Positions 35,919 to 45,372 of a DNA stretch of 64,000 bases are shown piece by piece. Numbering within the stretch: position 1 is the first letter of the stretch; every line of letters begins with the position of its first letter. The notes beneath the pieces are model-generated. The model did no database searches, was not told the origin of the DNA, and saw only the letters and a list, made by a program, of their open reading frames with translations. Source of the DNA: Nonomuraea ceibae (GTDB taxonomy: Bacteria > Actinomycetota > Actinomycetes > Streptosporangiales > Streptosporangiaceae); assembly GCF_019396325.1 (NCBI RefSeq), contig NZ_JAHKRO010000027.1, positions 21,660-85,659 of the forward strand. Reading direction: 5' to 3'. A program made the translations under genes and the position numbers.

Positions 35919-37385
35919 TCAGCCGTCCTGAGACCGGTACAAAGGCAACAGGACGCGGAACGTCGCTCCCGCGCCGGGCGCGCTGCGCGCCTCGATCCTG
36001 CCCGCGTGCGCCTGCACCAGCGCGGCGGCGATGGCCAGCCCCAGCCCGGTGCCGCCGTACGCGCGCGAGCGGCTCGGGTCCGCGCGATAGAACCGGTCGA
36101 ACACATGGGGCAGATCGTCAGGGGCGATGCCCTGTCCCTCGTCGCGCACCTCGACCAAGGCCGCTTCCGTATCCGCGGCAGGTCCTGTTCCCGCATGCAC
36201 GCCCCCGTAGGGTGCGTCGTCGCCGGCGGTCCGTCGCCTGACCGTGACGCGCACCGCGGTGCCCGCCGCCGTGTGGGTGATCGCGTTTCCCACCAGGTTG
36301 GCGATGACCTGGTGCAGGCGGTGTTCGTCGCCGCGTACGAGCACCGGGTCGTCGGAGATGTGCAGATGGATGGGGCGCTCGCGGTCACGGGCCTGGGCGG
36401 CGTGCACCACATCACCCGCGAGGACCCGGAGGTCCACCACAGTGGGCTCCAGCGTGGGTTCCTGATCCAGGCGGGCCAGCAGAAGCATGTCCTCGACCAG
36501 TACGCCCATCCGTTCGGCCTCGCCCTCGATCCGGCCGAAGAGCCGCTCGGCCGCCGGGTCCCGCGTCCTGTGCCCGTGGTGGTACAGCTCGGCGAAGCCG
36601 CGGATGGACGTGAGCGGCGTACGCAACTCGTGCGAGGCGTCGGCGACGAAGTGACGCAGCCTCCGCTCGGACTGCTCCCGCTCGCGCAGCGCGAGGGCCA
36701 GGCGCTCCAGCATCACGTTCAGGGTCCGGCCCAGCCGGCCGGTCTCGGTGCGCGGATCGGTGTCGTCGACCCTGCGATCGGTGTCCCCCTCCGCGATCGC
36801 CTCCGCTGTACGCTCGATCCGGTTCAGCGGACGGAGGCCCAGCCGCACCACGAACCAGGCGACCGCGCCCAGCAGCGACAGCACCAGGACGCCGGCGGCC
36901 AGCTCGATGACCAGCAACTGCCGCACGGTTTCCCGGTTGGCCGCCAGCGACATCGACACGGCCACCCGCCCGCCGCCCGGCACGCTCGCCACGAGCACAC
37001 GCCACTCCTCCGAGCCGGTCCTGCCGGCCACCGTGACGGGGCGAGCCGGTAGCGCCGTGGCTTCCTGGGCCGTCAGGGCGGGGCCGTCGGAGAGGTCGGG
37101 CGGCATCTGCCGCACCACGCTTCCGTACGCGTCGTAGAAGGTCATCCGGAACTGTGTCGGCAGCTCCATGTCCCCGAGACGCCGAGGAGGCGGCGCCGTG
37201 GGCGGGGGGCGCCGGCCGAGGGTGAGGACCAGTTCGGTCAGCTGGGTGTCCACCCGAGCCAGCAGCACCCGATCCAGGAGCAGCACGCCCGCCACGGCGA
37301 AGACGGCCAGACCGGCAGCGCACAGGCCCAGCAAGGCGGCCAGCAGCCGATGCCGCAGCGACCACGAACGCCGACCCAGCCTCAT
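35919..37385 (-). CDS. Sensor histidine kinase (HAMP/HisKA type)
   Basis: A 488-residue sensor kinase: first membrane helix at about 13-38, an extracytoplasmic sensor domain with a Pro-rich start (about 40-155), second helix (about 157-180), HAMP region, HisKA with His252 in ADASHELRTPLTSIRGF, and an ATPase domain with VIANLVGNAITHT and GTGLGLAIAAALV. It overlaps the response regulator gene by four bases and lies 138 bases upstream of the VTC/DUF4956/CotH operon, which it probably controls. Confidence 0.95.
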   Translation of the reverse strand: MRLGRRSWSLRHRLLAALLGLCAAGLAVFAVAGVLLLDRVLLARVDTQLTELVLTLGRRPPPTAPPPRRLGDMELPTQFRMTFYDAYGSVVRQMPPDLSDGPALTAQEATALPARPVTVAGRTGSEEWRVLVASVPGGGRVAVSMSLAANRETVRQLLVIELAAGVLVLSLLGAVAWFVVRLGLRPLNRIERTAEAIAEGDTDRRVDDTDPRTETGRLGRTLNVMLERLALALREREQSERRLRHFVADASHELRTPLTSIRGFAELYHHGHRTRDPAAERLFGRIEGEAERMGVLVEDMLLLARLDQEPTLEPTVVDLRVLAGDVVHAAQARDRERPIHLHISDDPVLVRGDEHRLHQVIANLVGNAITHTAAGTAVRVTVRRRTAGDDAPYGGVHAGTGPAADTEAALVEVRDEGQGIAPDDLPHVFDRFYRADPSRSRAYGGTGLGLAIAAALVQAHAGRIEARSAPGAGATFRVLLPLYRSQDG

Positions 37386-38083
37386 GAGGAATCCTGCAGG
37401 CGATACCCCAGCCCGCGCAACGTGTGGATCAACGGCCGGCCTTCCGCGTCGATCTTCCGCCGAAGGTAACTGATGTAGGACTCGACGATCCGGCTGTCAC
37501 CGTCGATGTCGAAGTCCCACACCCGCTCCAGAATCTGTCCCTTGCTGACGACCCGCTCGGCGTTGATCATCAGATAGTGCAGGAGGCTGAACTCCGTCGG
37601 CGAGAGATGGATGGCCCGCCCCGCCCGCCGCACCAGATGAGCCTCCTCGTCGAGCTCCAGATCCGCATAGCGGAGAACCCGGTCGTCGACCTCTTCCGGC
37701 ACGGGCCGGACCCTGCGCAGGATCGCCCGCAGCCGCAGAACCACCTCCTCCAAGCTGAACGGCTTGGTGACGTAGTCGTCCCCGCCCGCGGTCAGGCCGG
37801 AAATCCGGTCCGACACGGCATCCTTGGCGGTGAGGAAGAGCACCAACGGACTGTCCTGCGCCTCCCGCAACCTGCGAGCGACCGTGAAGCCGTCCAGGTC
37901 AGGCAGCATCACATCCAGCACGATGATGTCGGGCCGCTCGGACGCCACCGCTTTCAGCGCCGCCCGTCCACTGGACGCGGTTCGCACGTCGAAACCGTTG
38001 AGACTCAGCGCCTCGGACAACAGCTCCCGGATGTTGGGCTCGTCGTCAACGACCAGGACTTTCGCGGGCACGGACTCGTTCAT
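37382..38083 (-). CDS. OmpR-family response regulator
   Basis: A 233-residue response regulator: acidic pair at residues 13-14, phospho-Asp57 in IIVLDVMLPDLDGF, Lys in VTKPFSLEEV, and a winged helix with LSPTEFSLLHYLMINAERVV and RIVESYISYLRRKID. It is translated just ahead of its kinase. A perfect palindrome sits one base before its start codon and is its probable autoregulatory site. Its likely targets are the VTC, DUF4956 and CotH genes downstream. Confidence 0.95.
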   Translation of the reverse strand: MNESVPAKVLVVDDEPNIRELLSEALSLNGFDVRTASSGRAALKAVASERPDIIVLDVMLPDLDGFTVARRLREAQDSPLVLFLTAKDAVSDRISGLTAGGDDYVTKPFSLEEVVLRLRAILRRVRPVPEEVDDRVLRYADLELDEEAHLVRRAGRAIHLSPTEFSLLHYLMINAERVVSKGQILERVWDFDIDGDSRIVESYISYLRRKIDAEGRPLIHTLRGLGYRLQDSS

Positions 38084-38084
38084 G

Positions 38085-38103
38085 GGTACCGTTCTACGGT
38101 ACC
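38085..38103. promoter_or_regulatory. Palindrome at the start of the OmpR-type regulator gene
   Basis: A perfect 19-base dyad, GGTACCGTTCTACGGTACC, one base upstream of the start codon. No Shine-Dalgarno sequence fits in this space, so the site may overlap both translation start and a repressor or regulator site, or the mRNA may be leaderless. Confidence 0.6.
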
Positions 38104-38529
38104 TGTGTAAGTGCAGCCTGAAAGGCCACGACCCGAGCGTGCGAGGCGCGAAGTCGGGCCGCGTTCCTCACTCCCCACAATCTCCTGTACGTTGCCGCCG
38201 ACGCCTACCTCGCCACCCCGGCCGACGCCGAACGCCGCAAGGAAAGCGCGAACGGACCCGCGCGGTCGCCAAGACCACCATCCGCCGGCTGCTGTCCCGC
38301 CGCGACATCTAGCTAGATGATGTCCCGGAGGCAGCGGTGGCCCAGCCGCCGAGAGCTCGGGCTGGGCGAGGACGTCGCCGCGGTGTACGACTCGGACACG
38401 ACCCCGGGGCCGTCATCGGATGCTGATCCGCCGGTGTTCTGAGGTCGGATCGGGCATTAAGCCAGTCCGCCGGGCGCAAGGTCTTCGGCCTCGCCACCGC
38501 AGGCGTCGTCTTGCTTGACCTCGTGTGCG
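38104..38529. other. 426-base gap with a possible coding remnant
   Basis: No intact gene is seen. At 38164-38313 the + strand reads FLTPHNLLYVAADAYLATPA, then DAERRK in one frame, and RTRAVAKTTIRRLLSRRDI followed by a stop in the next. This looks like the decayed C-terminus of a protein I cannot name. The rest has no recognisable features. Confidence 0.4.
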
Positions 38530-39432
38530 TCAGTCCGGCAGCCAGTGCAGCTCGTGCGCCAGCGTTTTGGCGACGGCACGGATGCGGCGGTGCAGCGGCG
38601 ATTGCTCGCGCGGGAGGACCAGGTGGATCGTCAGGCTGGGCGCTCCCCGCAGCGGTCGCCAGGTGACACCGGGCGGTGCTGCCGCGACCGCGGCTTCTCC
38701 GGCCGGGGCGAGGGTGACCCCGTCGAGCAGGTCGCGTTGAGACATGTCGAAGGAGACAGCGGGCGTGTGGAATCGAGGGTGTGGCCGGATGTCTCGGAAC
38801 AGTGCGGACAGCTGATCGTGGACCACGGGGTTGGCCGCACGATCCGGGAGTCGCAGCGGATACGCGGCCGCGTCGGCGATCTCGATCTCCGGGTGTTCGG
38901 CCAGCGGATGGTGCTGCGCCAGCTGGACCCCGACGCGCATACGCCGCAGCAGGAACCGGCGCACGCCACGGCCCGGCTGTTCACCACGGGTGATCCCGGC
39001 ATCGATTCGGCCATCGGCGACCGCGAGGGAGATCTCCGGTGTCGCCATCGGTACCGCGCCGACCTCGAGCCCGCTGTTGCCGCGAACCAGCCTGTCCACC
39101 AGGGCCGGTACCGTCTCGGCCCCGGCGCTGAGGCTGTATCCGATGCGCAGCGTGCCCAGCTCACCGGCCGCCGCGCTCCGGGCGGTGTCCCATGCCCGGT
39201 CCAGCGCCGCCAGCGCGGGCGGTGCGGACTCCGCCAAAGCCGCACCGGCCGTGGTCAATGCGACGCTACGCGTGTTGCGGACCAGCAGGGCCGTACCGAG
39301 TTCCGCCTCCAACCGGCGCATCCGGGCGCTGAGTGCGGGCTGTGCGATACCGATCCGTGCGGCCGCGCGGGTGAAGTTCAGCTCCTGCGCCAGTACCAGG
39401 AAGTAGCGCAGGCTCACCGTATCCGGCGCCAC
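38530..39432 (-). CDS. LysR-family transcriptional regulator
   Basis: A 300-residue LysR regulator: N-terminal winged helix with FTRAAARIGIAQPALSARMR and an effector domain from about residue 90. I place the start at GTG 39432, preceded by GGGAGG; the in-frame codons back to 39507 read as non-conserved sequence. It is divergent from the DUF1330 gene, and the 188 bases between them would contain its operator, possibly around TTGATAACGATCCGTTC near 39449-39465. Confidence 0.9.
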   Translation of the reverse strand: MAPDTVSLRYFLVLAQELNFTRAAARIGIAQPALSARMRRLEAELGTALLVRNTRSVALTTAGAALAESAPPALAALDRAWDTARSAAAGELGTLRIGYSLSAGAETVPALVDRLVRGNSGLEVGAVPMATPEISLAVADGRIDAGITRGEQPGRGVRRFLLRRMRVGVQLAQHHPLAEHPEIEIADAAAYPLRLPDRAANPVVHDQLSALFRDIRPHPRFHTPAVSFDMSQRDLLDGVTLAPAGEAAVAAAPPGVTWRPLRGAPSLTIHLVLPREQSPLHRRIRAVAKTLAHELHWLPD

Positions 39433-39620
39433 GTGCCCTCCCCGCCGATTGATAACGATCCGTTCTGAGTCTATCCCGTACCGGTCTTTCCCTCGGCCGC
39501 GCACCAAGCCCTAACCTGCGCATATGACGATTCAACCGGCCGCAGTACCCATCGCCGGGATCGATCGATCTGCATGTCAATGCGAAGTCGGACGTGTCCG
39601 GCCCAACACAGGAGGTTTCC

Positions 39621-39926
39621 GTGGCCAAGGGCTACTGGGTCAGTGTCTACCCCGCTATTTCCGACCCTGAGGGGCTGACTGCCTACGACAAGCTGGCCGG
39701 TCCGGCTGTCCAGGCTGGAGGCGGGCGCACCATATCCCTCCTCCCGTCCCAGGGCGGTCGAGTCGTCGCCCACGAGGCCGGAATTGCGCAACGCGTCGTT
39801 CTCATCGAGTTCGCCAGCTTTGAACAGGCTGTCGCGGCATACGAGAGTGAGGCGTACCAGAAGGCGCTGGTGGCCCTCCCTGACGGCTTCGAGCGCGACT
39901 TCCGCATCATCGACGGCATCGACTGA
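39621..39926 (+). CDS. DUF1330-family protein
   Basis: A 101-residue protein of the small alpha-beta barrel (dimeric, ferredoxin-like) DUF1330 family: VAKGYWVSVYPAISDPEGLT, HEAGIAQRVVLIEFASFEQA and YESEAYQKALVAL are family-typical. The start is GTG at 39621 with GGAGG six bases upstream. The function of the family is not established. It is divergent from a LysR gene that may control it. A GATC triplet repeat at about 39560 lies in the leader. Confidence 0.88.
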   Translation: MAKGYWVSVYPAISDPEGLTAYDKLAGPAVQAGGGRTISLLPSQGGRVVAHEAGIAQRVVLIEFASFEQAVAAYESEAYQKALVALPDGFERDFRIIDGID

Positions 39927-40174
39927 CCTCGACGGCCTGCATGAGGCCACCGGCAGCCTGCCGTGTCCTGCTCAACCTCATCGACCTGGGCCTGGCCTGG
40001 CAGCTCCCGCCCATGCGCTCGACCGGCCCCGGCCGGCCGCCGGTAGCGGGGAAGACTTCCTCCATAGGATCTCAACCTCCCCCGGCGATCGCCGGGCCGA
40101 AAGCTACCATTCCCGCAGGCGCCACGTCGTCGTCCAACAGCAGCCCGGTGCCGTGCGGCGGGCTACTCCATGTC

Positions 40175-41416
40175 CTAGCAGCCCGCGAGGTCGCTCCGGC
40201 CTGCTGATGCGGGGAGCGACGGCGAGTAGTCGTCGAGGGTCATGGCGTTGTGCAGGCGTGCGCTCTTGCTGGCCAGGCGGAGAAGTGCTCGCCGGGGCCG
40301 GGCGGGCAGGGCGGAGATCAGGCGGGCGCCCTGGGCCAGTCCTCGTACGCCGAGGCGGGAGGCGGGGATCAGGGTTTTGGCCGCGCTGAGCGCGGCCGCG
40401 TGGCTGCCGCGCACGTGCCCGGCCATCGCGTGCTCGTAGGCGGGGAAGGCGCGCTGGTGATCGCCGCCCGCTCGCGCCAGTTCCCCGGCCAGTACGTACG
40501 CGCCGACGACGGCCAGGCTGGTACTGCCGCCGACGGCCGGGCCGGGACAGTAGCCGGCGTCGCCGACGAGCGTCACCCGGCCGCGCGACCAGGTGTCCAT
40601 GCGGACCTGGGTGATCGAGTCGAAGTAGAAGGCCGGCGTACGGTCCAGCTCGTCCAGCCAGCGGTCCACCTCGGGGTGCATGCCGTCGAACGCGCCGCGC
40701 AGCAGCTCCTTCTGCCGGGGCACGTCGTGGTGGTGGTAGTCGAGCTCGTGTTCACTACGGAACAGGAGCAACGCCCGTGCCTCGTCGAGGTGTCGCGCGC
40801 CGTACATGCCGGCGGTGCGGCCCACGCCGACGTGCATGAGGAGCTCTCCGTCGAGGCCGAAGGCGTGAGGCAGGGTCAGCACCCCGAAGTAGGCGCCGAT
40901 GAAGGCGCCGAAGCGGGGCTCCTCGCCGAAAATGAGGCGGCGCACGTTGGAGTGCAGCCCGTCCGCGCCGACGACGATGTTGAAGCGGCGCGGCGTGGCG
41001 CGCTCGAACTGTACCTCGCCGTCGGGCGAGATCGCGGTGATCGAGTCGCCGAAGAGGTACTCGACGTGGTCGCGGGTGGCGTCATAGTAGATCTCGCTCA
41101 GGTCGTCGCGCATGATCTCCAGGTGCCGGTCGGAGGTGGCGTTGAAGATCTTGGACAGGTTCACCCGGACAGGGCGCCGGGCGCCCTCCTGATGAATGGT
41201 CATCCGGTTGGTGCCGGTGGCCCGCTCCTCGACGCGCGCGATCAGGCCCATCTGCTGCGAGATGTTCATCGCGGGCCGGAACAGGTCGACCGCGTGGCCG
41301 CCGGTCTTGCGCAAAGCCGGCGCGCGCTCGACGACGGTGACGGAGAAGCCGTGCCTGGTCAGCCAGTACGCCAGGACCGGACCGGCGATGCTGGCGCCGG
41401 AGATGAGAATCCGCAT
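40175..41416 (-). CDS. FAD-dependent monooxygenase
   Basis: A 413-residue class A flavoprotein: ILISGASIAGPVLAYWL at the N-terminus, NIVVGADGLHSNVRR (DG motif) and VTLVGDAGYCPGPAVGGSTS near residue 280. It has an additional C-terminal stretch of about 60 residues compared with the enzyme at 25828. The start at 41416 gives the standard N-terminus (MRILISGA). No regulator is directly adjacent. The substrate is unknown; relatives hydroxylate aromatic polyketides or antibiotics. Confidence 0.91.
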   Translation of the reverse strand: MRILISGASIAGPVLAYWLTRHGFSVTVVERAPALRKTGGHAVDLFRPAMNISQQMGLIARVEERATGTNRMTIHQEGARRPVRVNLSKIFNATSDRHLEIMRDDLSEIYYDATRDHVEYLFGDSITAISPDGEVQFERATPRRFNIVVGADGLHSNVRRLIFGEEPRFGAFIGAYFGVLTLPHAFGLDGELLMHVGVGRTAGMYGARHLDEARALLLFRSEHELDYHHHDVPRQKELLRGAFDGMHPEVDRWLDELDRTPAFYFDSITQVRMDTWSRGRVTLVGDAGYCPGPAVGGSTSLAVVGAYVLAGELARAGGDHQRAFPAYEHAMAGHVRGSHAAALSAAKTLIPASRLGVRGLAQGARLISALPARPRRALLRLASKSARLHNAMTLDDYSPSLPASAGRSDLAGC

Positions 41417-41566
41417 GGCATTCCTGCTTGTCATTCAGCCCACCCGTACGTCGTGGAGCGCGCGGTCGACCGGCCGTGACCGCCCGTCGGAAACGTTCAT
41501 GAGCCCACTGTCGCCGCCGGTACGCGCCGGTGGCTTGGACAAATGTTCCCCTCTATCGCCTGGCCG

Positions 41567-41647
41567 GCGGATTGAAGCACGGCCTCGAGAATCGCGGCGG
41601 ACCGCCGCATACAACTCGACCTTGGACTTGGGCTGCACCAGCGCCAC
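41567..41647 (-). mobile_element. IS21-family IstA transposase remnant
   Basis: The frame reads PKSKVELYAAVRRDSRGRAS, matching the conserved N-terminus of IstA-type transposases, then breaks off. Upstream, up to about 41740, is sequence with a small dyad CAGCGATCGTTTCCGCTG that may be the element's end. No DDE domain or IstB gene is present, so this is a short fossil of an insertion sequence. Confidence 0.5.
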
Positions 41648-42532
41648 CTCATCCCGCGAAGCACATCAATGCTCGCACCACCAGTCCTCGGGGCGCTGTT
41701 ACTTCCCAGCGACATCACCTTGCAGCGGAAACGATCGCTGTCACCTGTCATCGACAGAACCAGACGTCAAATGGACGCGGGACCACGTCCGTGGACGTGA
41801 CCAGGCCATGCGGCGGGAAGTTCAGCGTCGTCAGCGCTCTTCGTTGGTTGGATGATGGGGCATCGTGACGGACTCGGCGAAGTGAAGGTCGCGCGCCGTG
41901 GATCATGACCGGACGGTGGCGGCCGAGGTGTGGACCGACCCCTTGGCGCCGGCTTCAGTACTGCGTGACCCCCCAGCGAGCGTGGCGGAGTTCCTGCTCG
42001 GCGACGGAGCCTGAGGTGGTCAGGCCAAGGCGAGCACGTCCCCTGTCCCAAGGTTGCCCGCTCACCCGCTTCGCGCCTGCTTCGAACTCATAACGGATTA
42101 CCCCCGTCGCCGCCCCTGGGACTGTTGGCGACCAGATCAACGTGATCATCGCGATGACGCTGCACGACCGTGCTATCACCCCATGCCCCACCAGACCAGT
42201 CGTTCATCTGGGATTTGCACCTCGTGACCCCGCCCGGCTGGCGGGCACACGCCCGCAAGCTCGGCAGTGTGATCTTGCTCGTCGGGTAGGGCTCACGCCT
42301 GACCGACACGAAACCACCTGGACGATAACGCTGCCGCGTGCGCGCGGGCCGGGCTGCTCACCAGCGCGCTGATCCCCTACGCCGAAACTGTCGGTGCCCG
42401 TCCGTAACATCTCGGTCACCAAGACGGGCAGCGGCCGGGTTTCGGGTCGAGCCGAGACAGCAGGAGTTCCGGCCTTGGCGCGGGCAGAGGACTCGTGCCA
42501 GGAGTGCGCTGCGGCCGGCCGACACAGCCTGC
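41648..42532. other. 885-base stretch without recognisable genes
   Basis: Apart from the possible IS21 end near 41700-41740, I see no coding sequence with family motifs on either strand. Base use is less strictly GC-rich at third positions than in neighbouring genes, as expected for degraded or imported DNA. No tRNA that could be an attachment site was found. Confidence 0.5.
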
Positions 42533-43900
42533 TCAGCGTTTACGTCGCGAGGGGTCGCCGGTCTTGCGGCGTTTTCCTGCCAGTGGCTGTGCTCCCCGAT
42601 GACGCGGAGGCCGAGGCCGGCGAGCGCGCGCTGTGGCATCCTCCCCGTTCGTCTCATCGACGGCCACCGTGACCTCGGTGGCCTCCCCGGGGCCGGTGGT
42701 GGGCTGTCCGGTGAGCAGGTCGGTGAGCCGGTAGGCGGCGTGGCCGTCCAGTGCGCTCTGGCCGCGGTCGTAGCGCTGGGTGGTGACCGGGGAGGCGTGC
42801 CCGAGCAGTTCCTGGACGTCTTCGACGGCGACGCCTGCGGCCCGCAGCAGGGTGGCGGCGGTGGCGCGGAGCATGTGCGGGGTCAGCTTCGCGATGTCCA
42901 GCCCTGCGGCGCGGGCGGCCCGGCGCAGCGCGGTCTGCTGCCGCCAGCGGTCGAAGCTGCGCCCGTCGGCGCGTAGCAGGAGCAGCTGGTCGGTGCGGCG
43001 GCCGTCCAGCAGCGGCCGGAGCAGCTCCATCACCTCGGCGGCCAGCGGCACGACGACCTGCCGGCCGCCCTTGAGCCGGAAGGCGATCACCCAGTGCCCC
43101 GCCGAACGCTCGATCCGCCCCGCCGTCAGCCCCTCCAGCTCAGCGGCGCGCAGCCCGAGGGTGGCCAGCAGCATCACCGCCGCGGCGTCGACCGGATGAC
43201 GCGGGGCGATCTGCTGCGCACCGCGTACGAGGGCGGCGGCCTCGTCGAGGGCCAGTGCGGGGGTGGTGCCGACCTTGCCGACCTCGGGCGTCTCCACGAA
43301 CGTAGCGGGGCTGTGGCTGATCACCCGGCGGCGCACCGCATACCCGTACAGCGATTTCAGCGTGGAAATGTGCCGTTTGACCGTCGCGGCGGCCAGCGGG
43401 CCACCGCCCCGGCCGAGCACCGCCGCATGGCCGCCGCCGGTGCCCAGCTGCTCGGCGTAGGCGACCAGGACGTCCTCGCTGACCTGCCACAGCCCGGCGC
43501 CGGGCGCGGCGGCGGCCCACCAGCGTACGAACTTGGCCAGGTCGGCCAGCCGGGCGCGGCGGGTCGCGGCGGTCCTGCCCGCGCGCAGCCACGCGGCCAC
43601 CGTCGGCCAACTGGCCCGCTGACCGGGGGTAGGCACGTCGTCGGTGCGCGGCAACGCGTCGATGAGGTCAACGTCGGCGCCGGGCACCTCACCGCCGTCC
43701 CTCGGCCGCCGCCGGGGACGCAGCCCGGCGATGTCACCGACCGAATCCACCAGCGGCGCGGGCGGCGGCAACGGCGGCTCGGCCGCCTGACCGACCCCGC
43801 CGACCACTCCCCCGCCGCCACGACCGCCCGCATCGGCAAGCGTCGCGCCCGCCCCGGGACGCCACACCGCGGTGGGCACGAGCACGTCGTCACGGCTCAT
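42533..43900 (-). CDS. Tyrosine recombinase (site-specific integrase)
   Basis: A 455-residue tyrosine recombinase. A long low-complexity N-terminus (1-95) is followed by a core-binding domain (about 96-205) and a catalytic domain with all key residues visible: Arg251 (LGLRAAELEGL), Lys277, His342-Arg345 (HMLRATAAT), His368 (LLGHAS) and Tyr377 (TTQRYDRG). The C-terminus is a basic tail. No excisionase, tRNA or phage genes lie nearby. A perfect 21-bp inverted repeat is 93 bases upstream. It might serve an integrative element now lost, or act as a stand-alone invertase. Confidence 0.92.
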   Translation of the reverse strand: MSRDDVLVPTAVWRPGAGATLADAGGRGGGGVVGGVGQAAEPPLPPPAPLVDSVGDIAGLRPRRRPRDGGEVPGADVDLIDALPRTDDVPTPGQRASWPTVAAWLRAGRTAATRRARLADLAKFVRWWAAAAPGAGLWQVSEDVLVAYAEQLGTGGGHAAVLGRGGGPLAAATVKRHISTLKSLYGYAVRRRVISHSPATFVETPEVGKVGTTPALALDEAAALVRGAQQIAPRHPVDAAAVMLLATLGLRAAELEGLTAGRIERSAGHWVIAFRLKGGRQVVVPLAAEVMELLRPLLDGRRTDQLLLLRADGRSFDRWRQQTALRRAARAAGLDIAKLTPHMLRATAATLLRAAGVAVEDVQELLGHASPVTTQRYDRGQSALDGHAAYRLTDLLTGQPTTGPGEATEVTVAVDETNGEDATARARRPRPPRHRGAQPLAGKRRKTGDPSRRKR

Positions 43901-43992
43901 ACGACTCCTTCGAGATCGAGGCGCTCCGAGGGGGCCTCTCCGGTGTCCTGACTCAAGAGAAATGATGCCGGGTGTAACAAGCCTGCCCAGAA

Positions 43993-44047
43993 TGCATCAG
44001 CTTCGCTGAGCCGCGGGCCTGCCGACCGGCTCAGCGAAGCTGATGCA
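43993..44047. repeat. Perfect 21-bp inverted repeat upstream of the recombinase
   Basis: Arms at 43993-44013 and 44027-44047 are exact complements. The left arm begins TGCATCAGCTTCGCTGAG, and the spacer is 13 bases. It could be a recombination site, an operator or a strong hairpin terminator for the hydrolase gene at 44143. There is no T-tract, which weakens the terminator reading. Confidence 0.85.
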
Positions 44048-44142
44048 CACGGAATGCGGGCGCTGGGCTGTGGCCACCACAACCGCACGCCCGGGCTCCC
44101 GTCAGGGTCGTGACGAGCCTGATCGTGCCACATTGATCGTGA

Positions 44143-44997
44143 TCAGCGTCCGTCGGTGTTCGGTCGTGGTGGGCTCGTGAAGAACCTGTGCAGTTCCCTG
44201 GCCACCAGGGGCGGATTGCCGCCTCTGTTCCTGTTGCCCGAGCCGCCGTGGTTGAGCTTGGCGAACTCGACGCGTTCCGCGTCGGGCAGCAGGCGTTTCA
44301 GCTCGTCGAGCGCGCCCTTCAGATAGGCCGGGCTCTTGCCGCCGCCCATGAGCAGGACGTCGGCTTTGATGCCGGCGAAGCGCCGCCACTGGTCTGTCGT
44401 CTCGATGATGAGTTGGGCGTCGTAGTGAAAGGTCGGGACGAGTCGCAGCATGTCGCCGAGCATGAGCCGGACGATGGGCTTGAGCAGCCATCCGGGCGGG
44501 GCGTGCCGGAACAGCTGAGTCTCCTTCGTCGCGATGACCAGCGCTTCGGCGTGGTCGCCCGCCTCGATCTCCCGGTCGAAGCGGGGTAGCCAGTCGGTGG
44601 CCAGCGACCCGTTGATCGACAGCGGCGGCTCGTAGACGGCCACCTTGCGTACTGTCGGCAGGTCGAGCGCCGCCTGCAGGCAGATGATGGCGCCCGAGCT
44701 CAGGCCGAACAGCGCCTTGGCGCCTGTCGCGGCGAGCAGCGCTTCGAGGTCCTCGACCTCCCTGCGCAGGCCGTAGTCGGCCCCATGGGGGCCGCTCAGC
44801 CCGCGGCCGCGCCGGTCGGGCAGGTAGACGGTGAACTCGCCGGCCAGTTCCTCGGCCAGCTGCACGTGGCTCCCCGCCGACTCCATGCCGCCGTGAACGA
44901 GGACGATCGGCGGGCCGCTGCCGAGCCGCTGGTAACCGATGGTGGTTCCGTCTGAGGAGGAGACGGAGCCCGTGGTGCCTGACGTGTTGACATCCAT
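44143..44997 (-). CDS. Alpha/beta hydrolase
   Basis: A 284-residue alpha/beta hydrolase: oxyanion region LVHGGMES, nucleophile in FGLSSGAI (an atypical GLSSG elbow) and a C-terminal KLNHGGSG with the likely His. I chose the ATG at 44997 because GAAGGG lies nine bases upstream; the ATG at 45006 directly abuts it. The sequence resembles actinobacterial hydrolases of unknown substrate that are often regulated by TetR proteins. Its 3' end faces the recombinase's inverted repeat. Confidence 0.88.
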   Translation of the reverse strand: MDVNTSGTTGSVSSSDGTTIGYQRLGSGPPIVLVHGGMESAGSHVQLAEELAGEFTVYLPDRRGRGLSGPHGADYGLRREVEDLEALLAATGAKALFGLSSGAIICLQAALDLPTVRKVAVYEPPLSINGSLATDWLPRFDREIEAGDHAEALVIATKETQLFRHAPPGWLLKPIVRLMLGDMLRLVPTFHYDAQLIIETTDQWRRFAGIKADVLLMGGGKSPAYLKGALDELKRLLPDAERVEFAKLNHGGSGNRNRGGNPPLVARELHRFFTSPPRPNTDGR

Positions 44998-44999
44998 CG

Positions 45000-45372
45000 C
45001 GGTCATCCCTTCGGACGTGCCTCGACCGGCCCCCAGGGTTGCCACCCTAATGCGATATAACGCGATGTGGGCGAACGCTCACTCTGCCCCAGCCGCCAGC
45101 GACATGCGCACGTCGCGACCCTCGCTCATCGAGCCCGAGAGGGACGGGGCGCCTCGGAGAAGCCCCGTGCCGCATCAGTTTGCCTGGGCCCAGTGAGAGT
45201 TCTCATTCTTCTGTCAGTAGCTGATCATCATCAGGTGGCCAGTAAGCACAATGGAGCTTCATGGGAGTCGATTCTGGCATCGGGGGGGCGGAGGAACGGA
45301 CGGCCAAGCGCGAGGCGACCGACCGTGTCCTCCAGTGTTGCCGCGCTCATGCGCCTGCGCGCTGCCAGAGGG
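45000..45372. other. 373-base gap, nothing recognised
   Basis: No coding sequence with motifs, RNA gene or strong hairpin was seen. The stretch must hold the promoter of the alpha/beta hydrolase on its left side. Confidence 0.5.

Noticed and set aside
35856..37052. Plus-strand open frame opposite the histidine kinase
   Set aside because: It is the shadow of the kinase with no motifs.
41905..42372. Short + frames in the gene-poor stretch
   Set aside because: No ribosome site, family motif or consistent codon use; not reported as genes.
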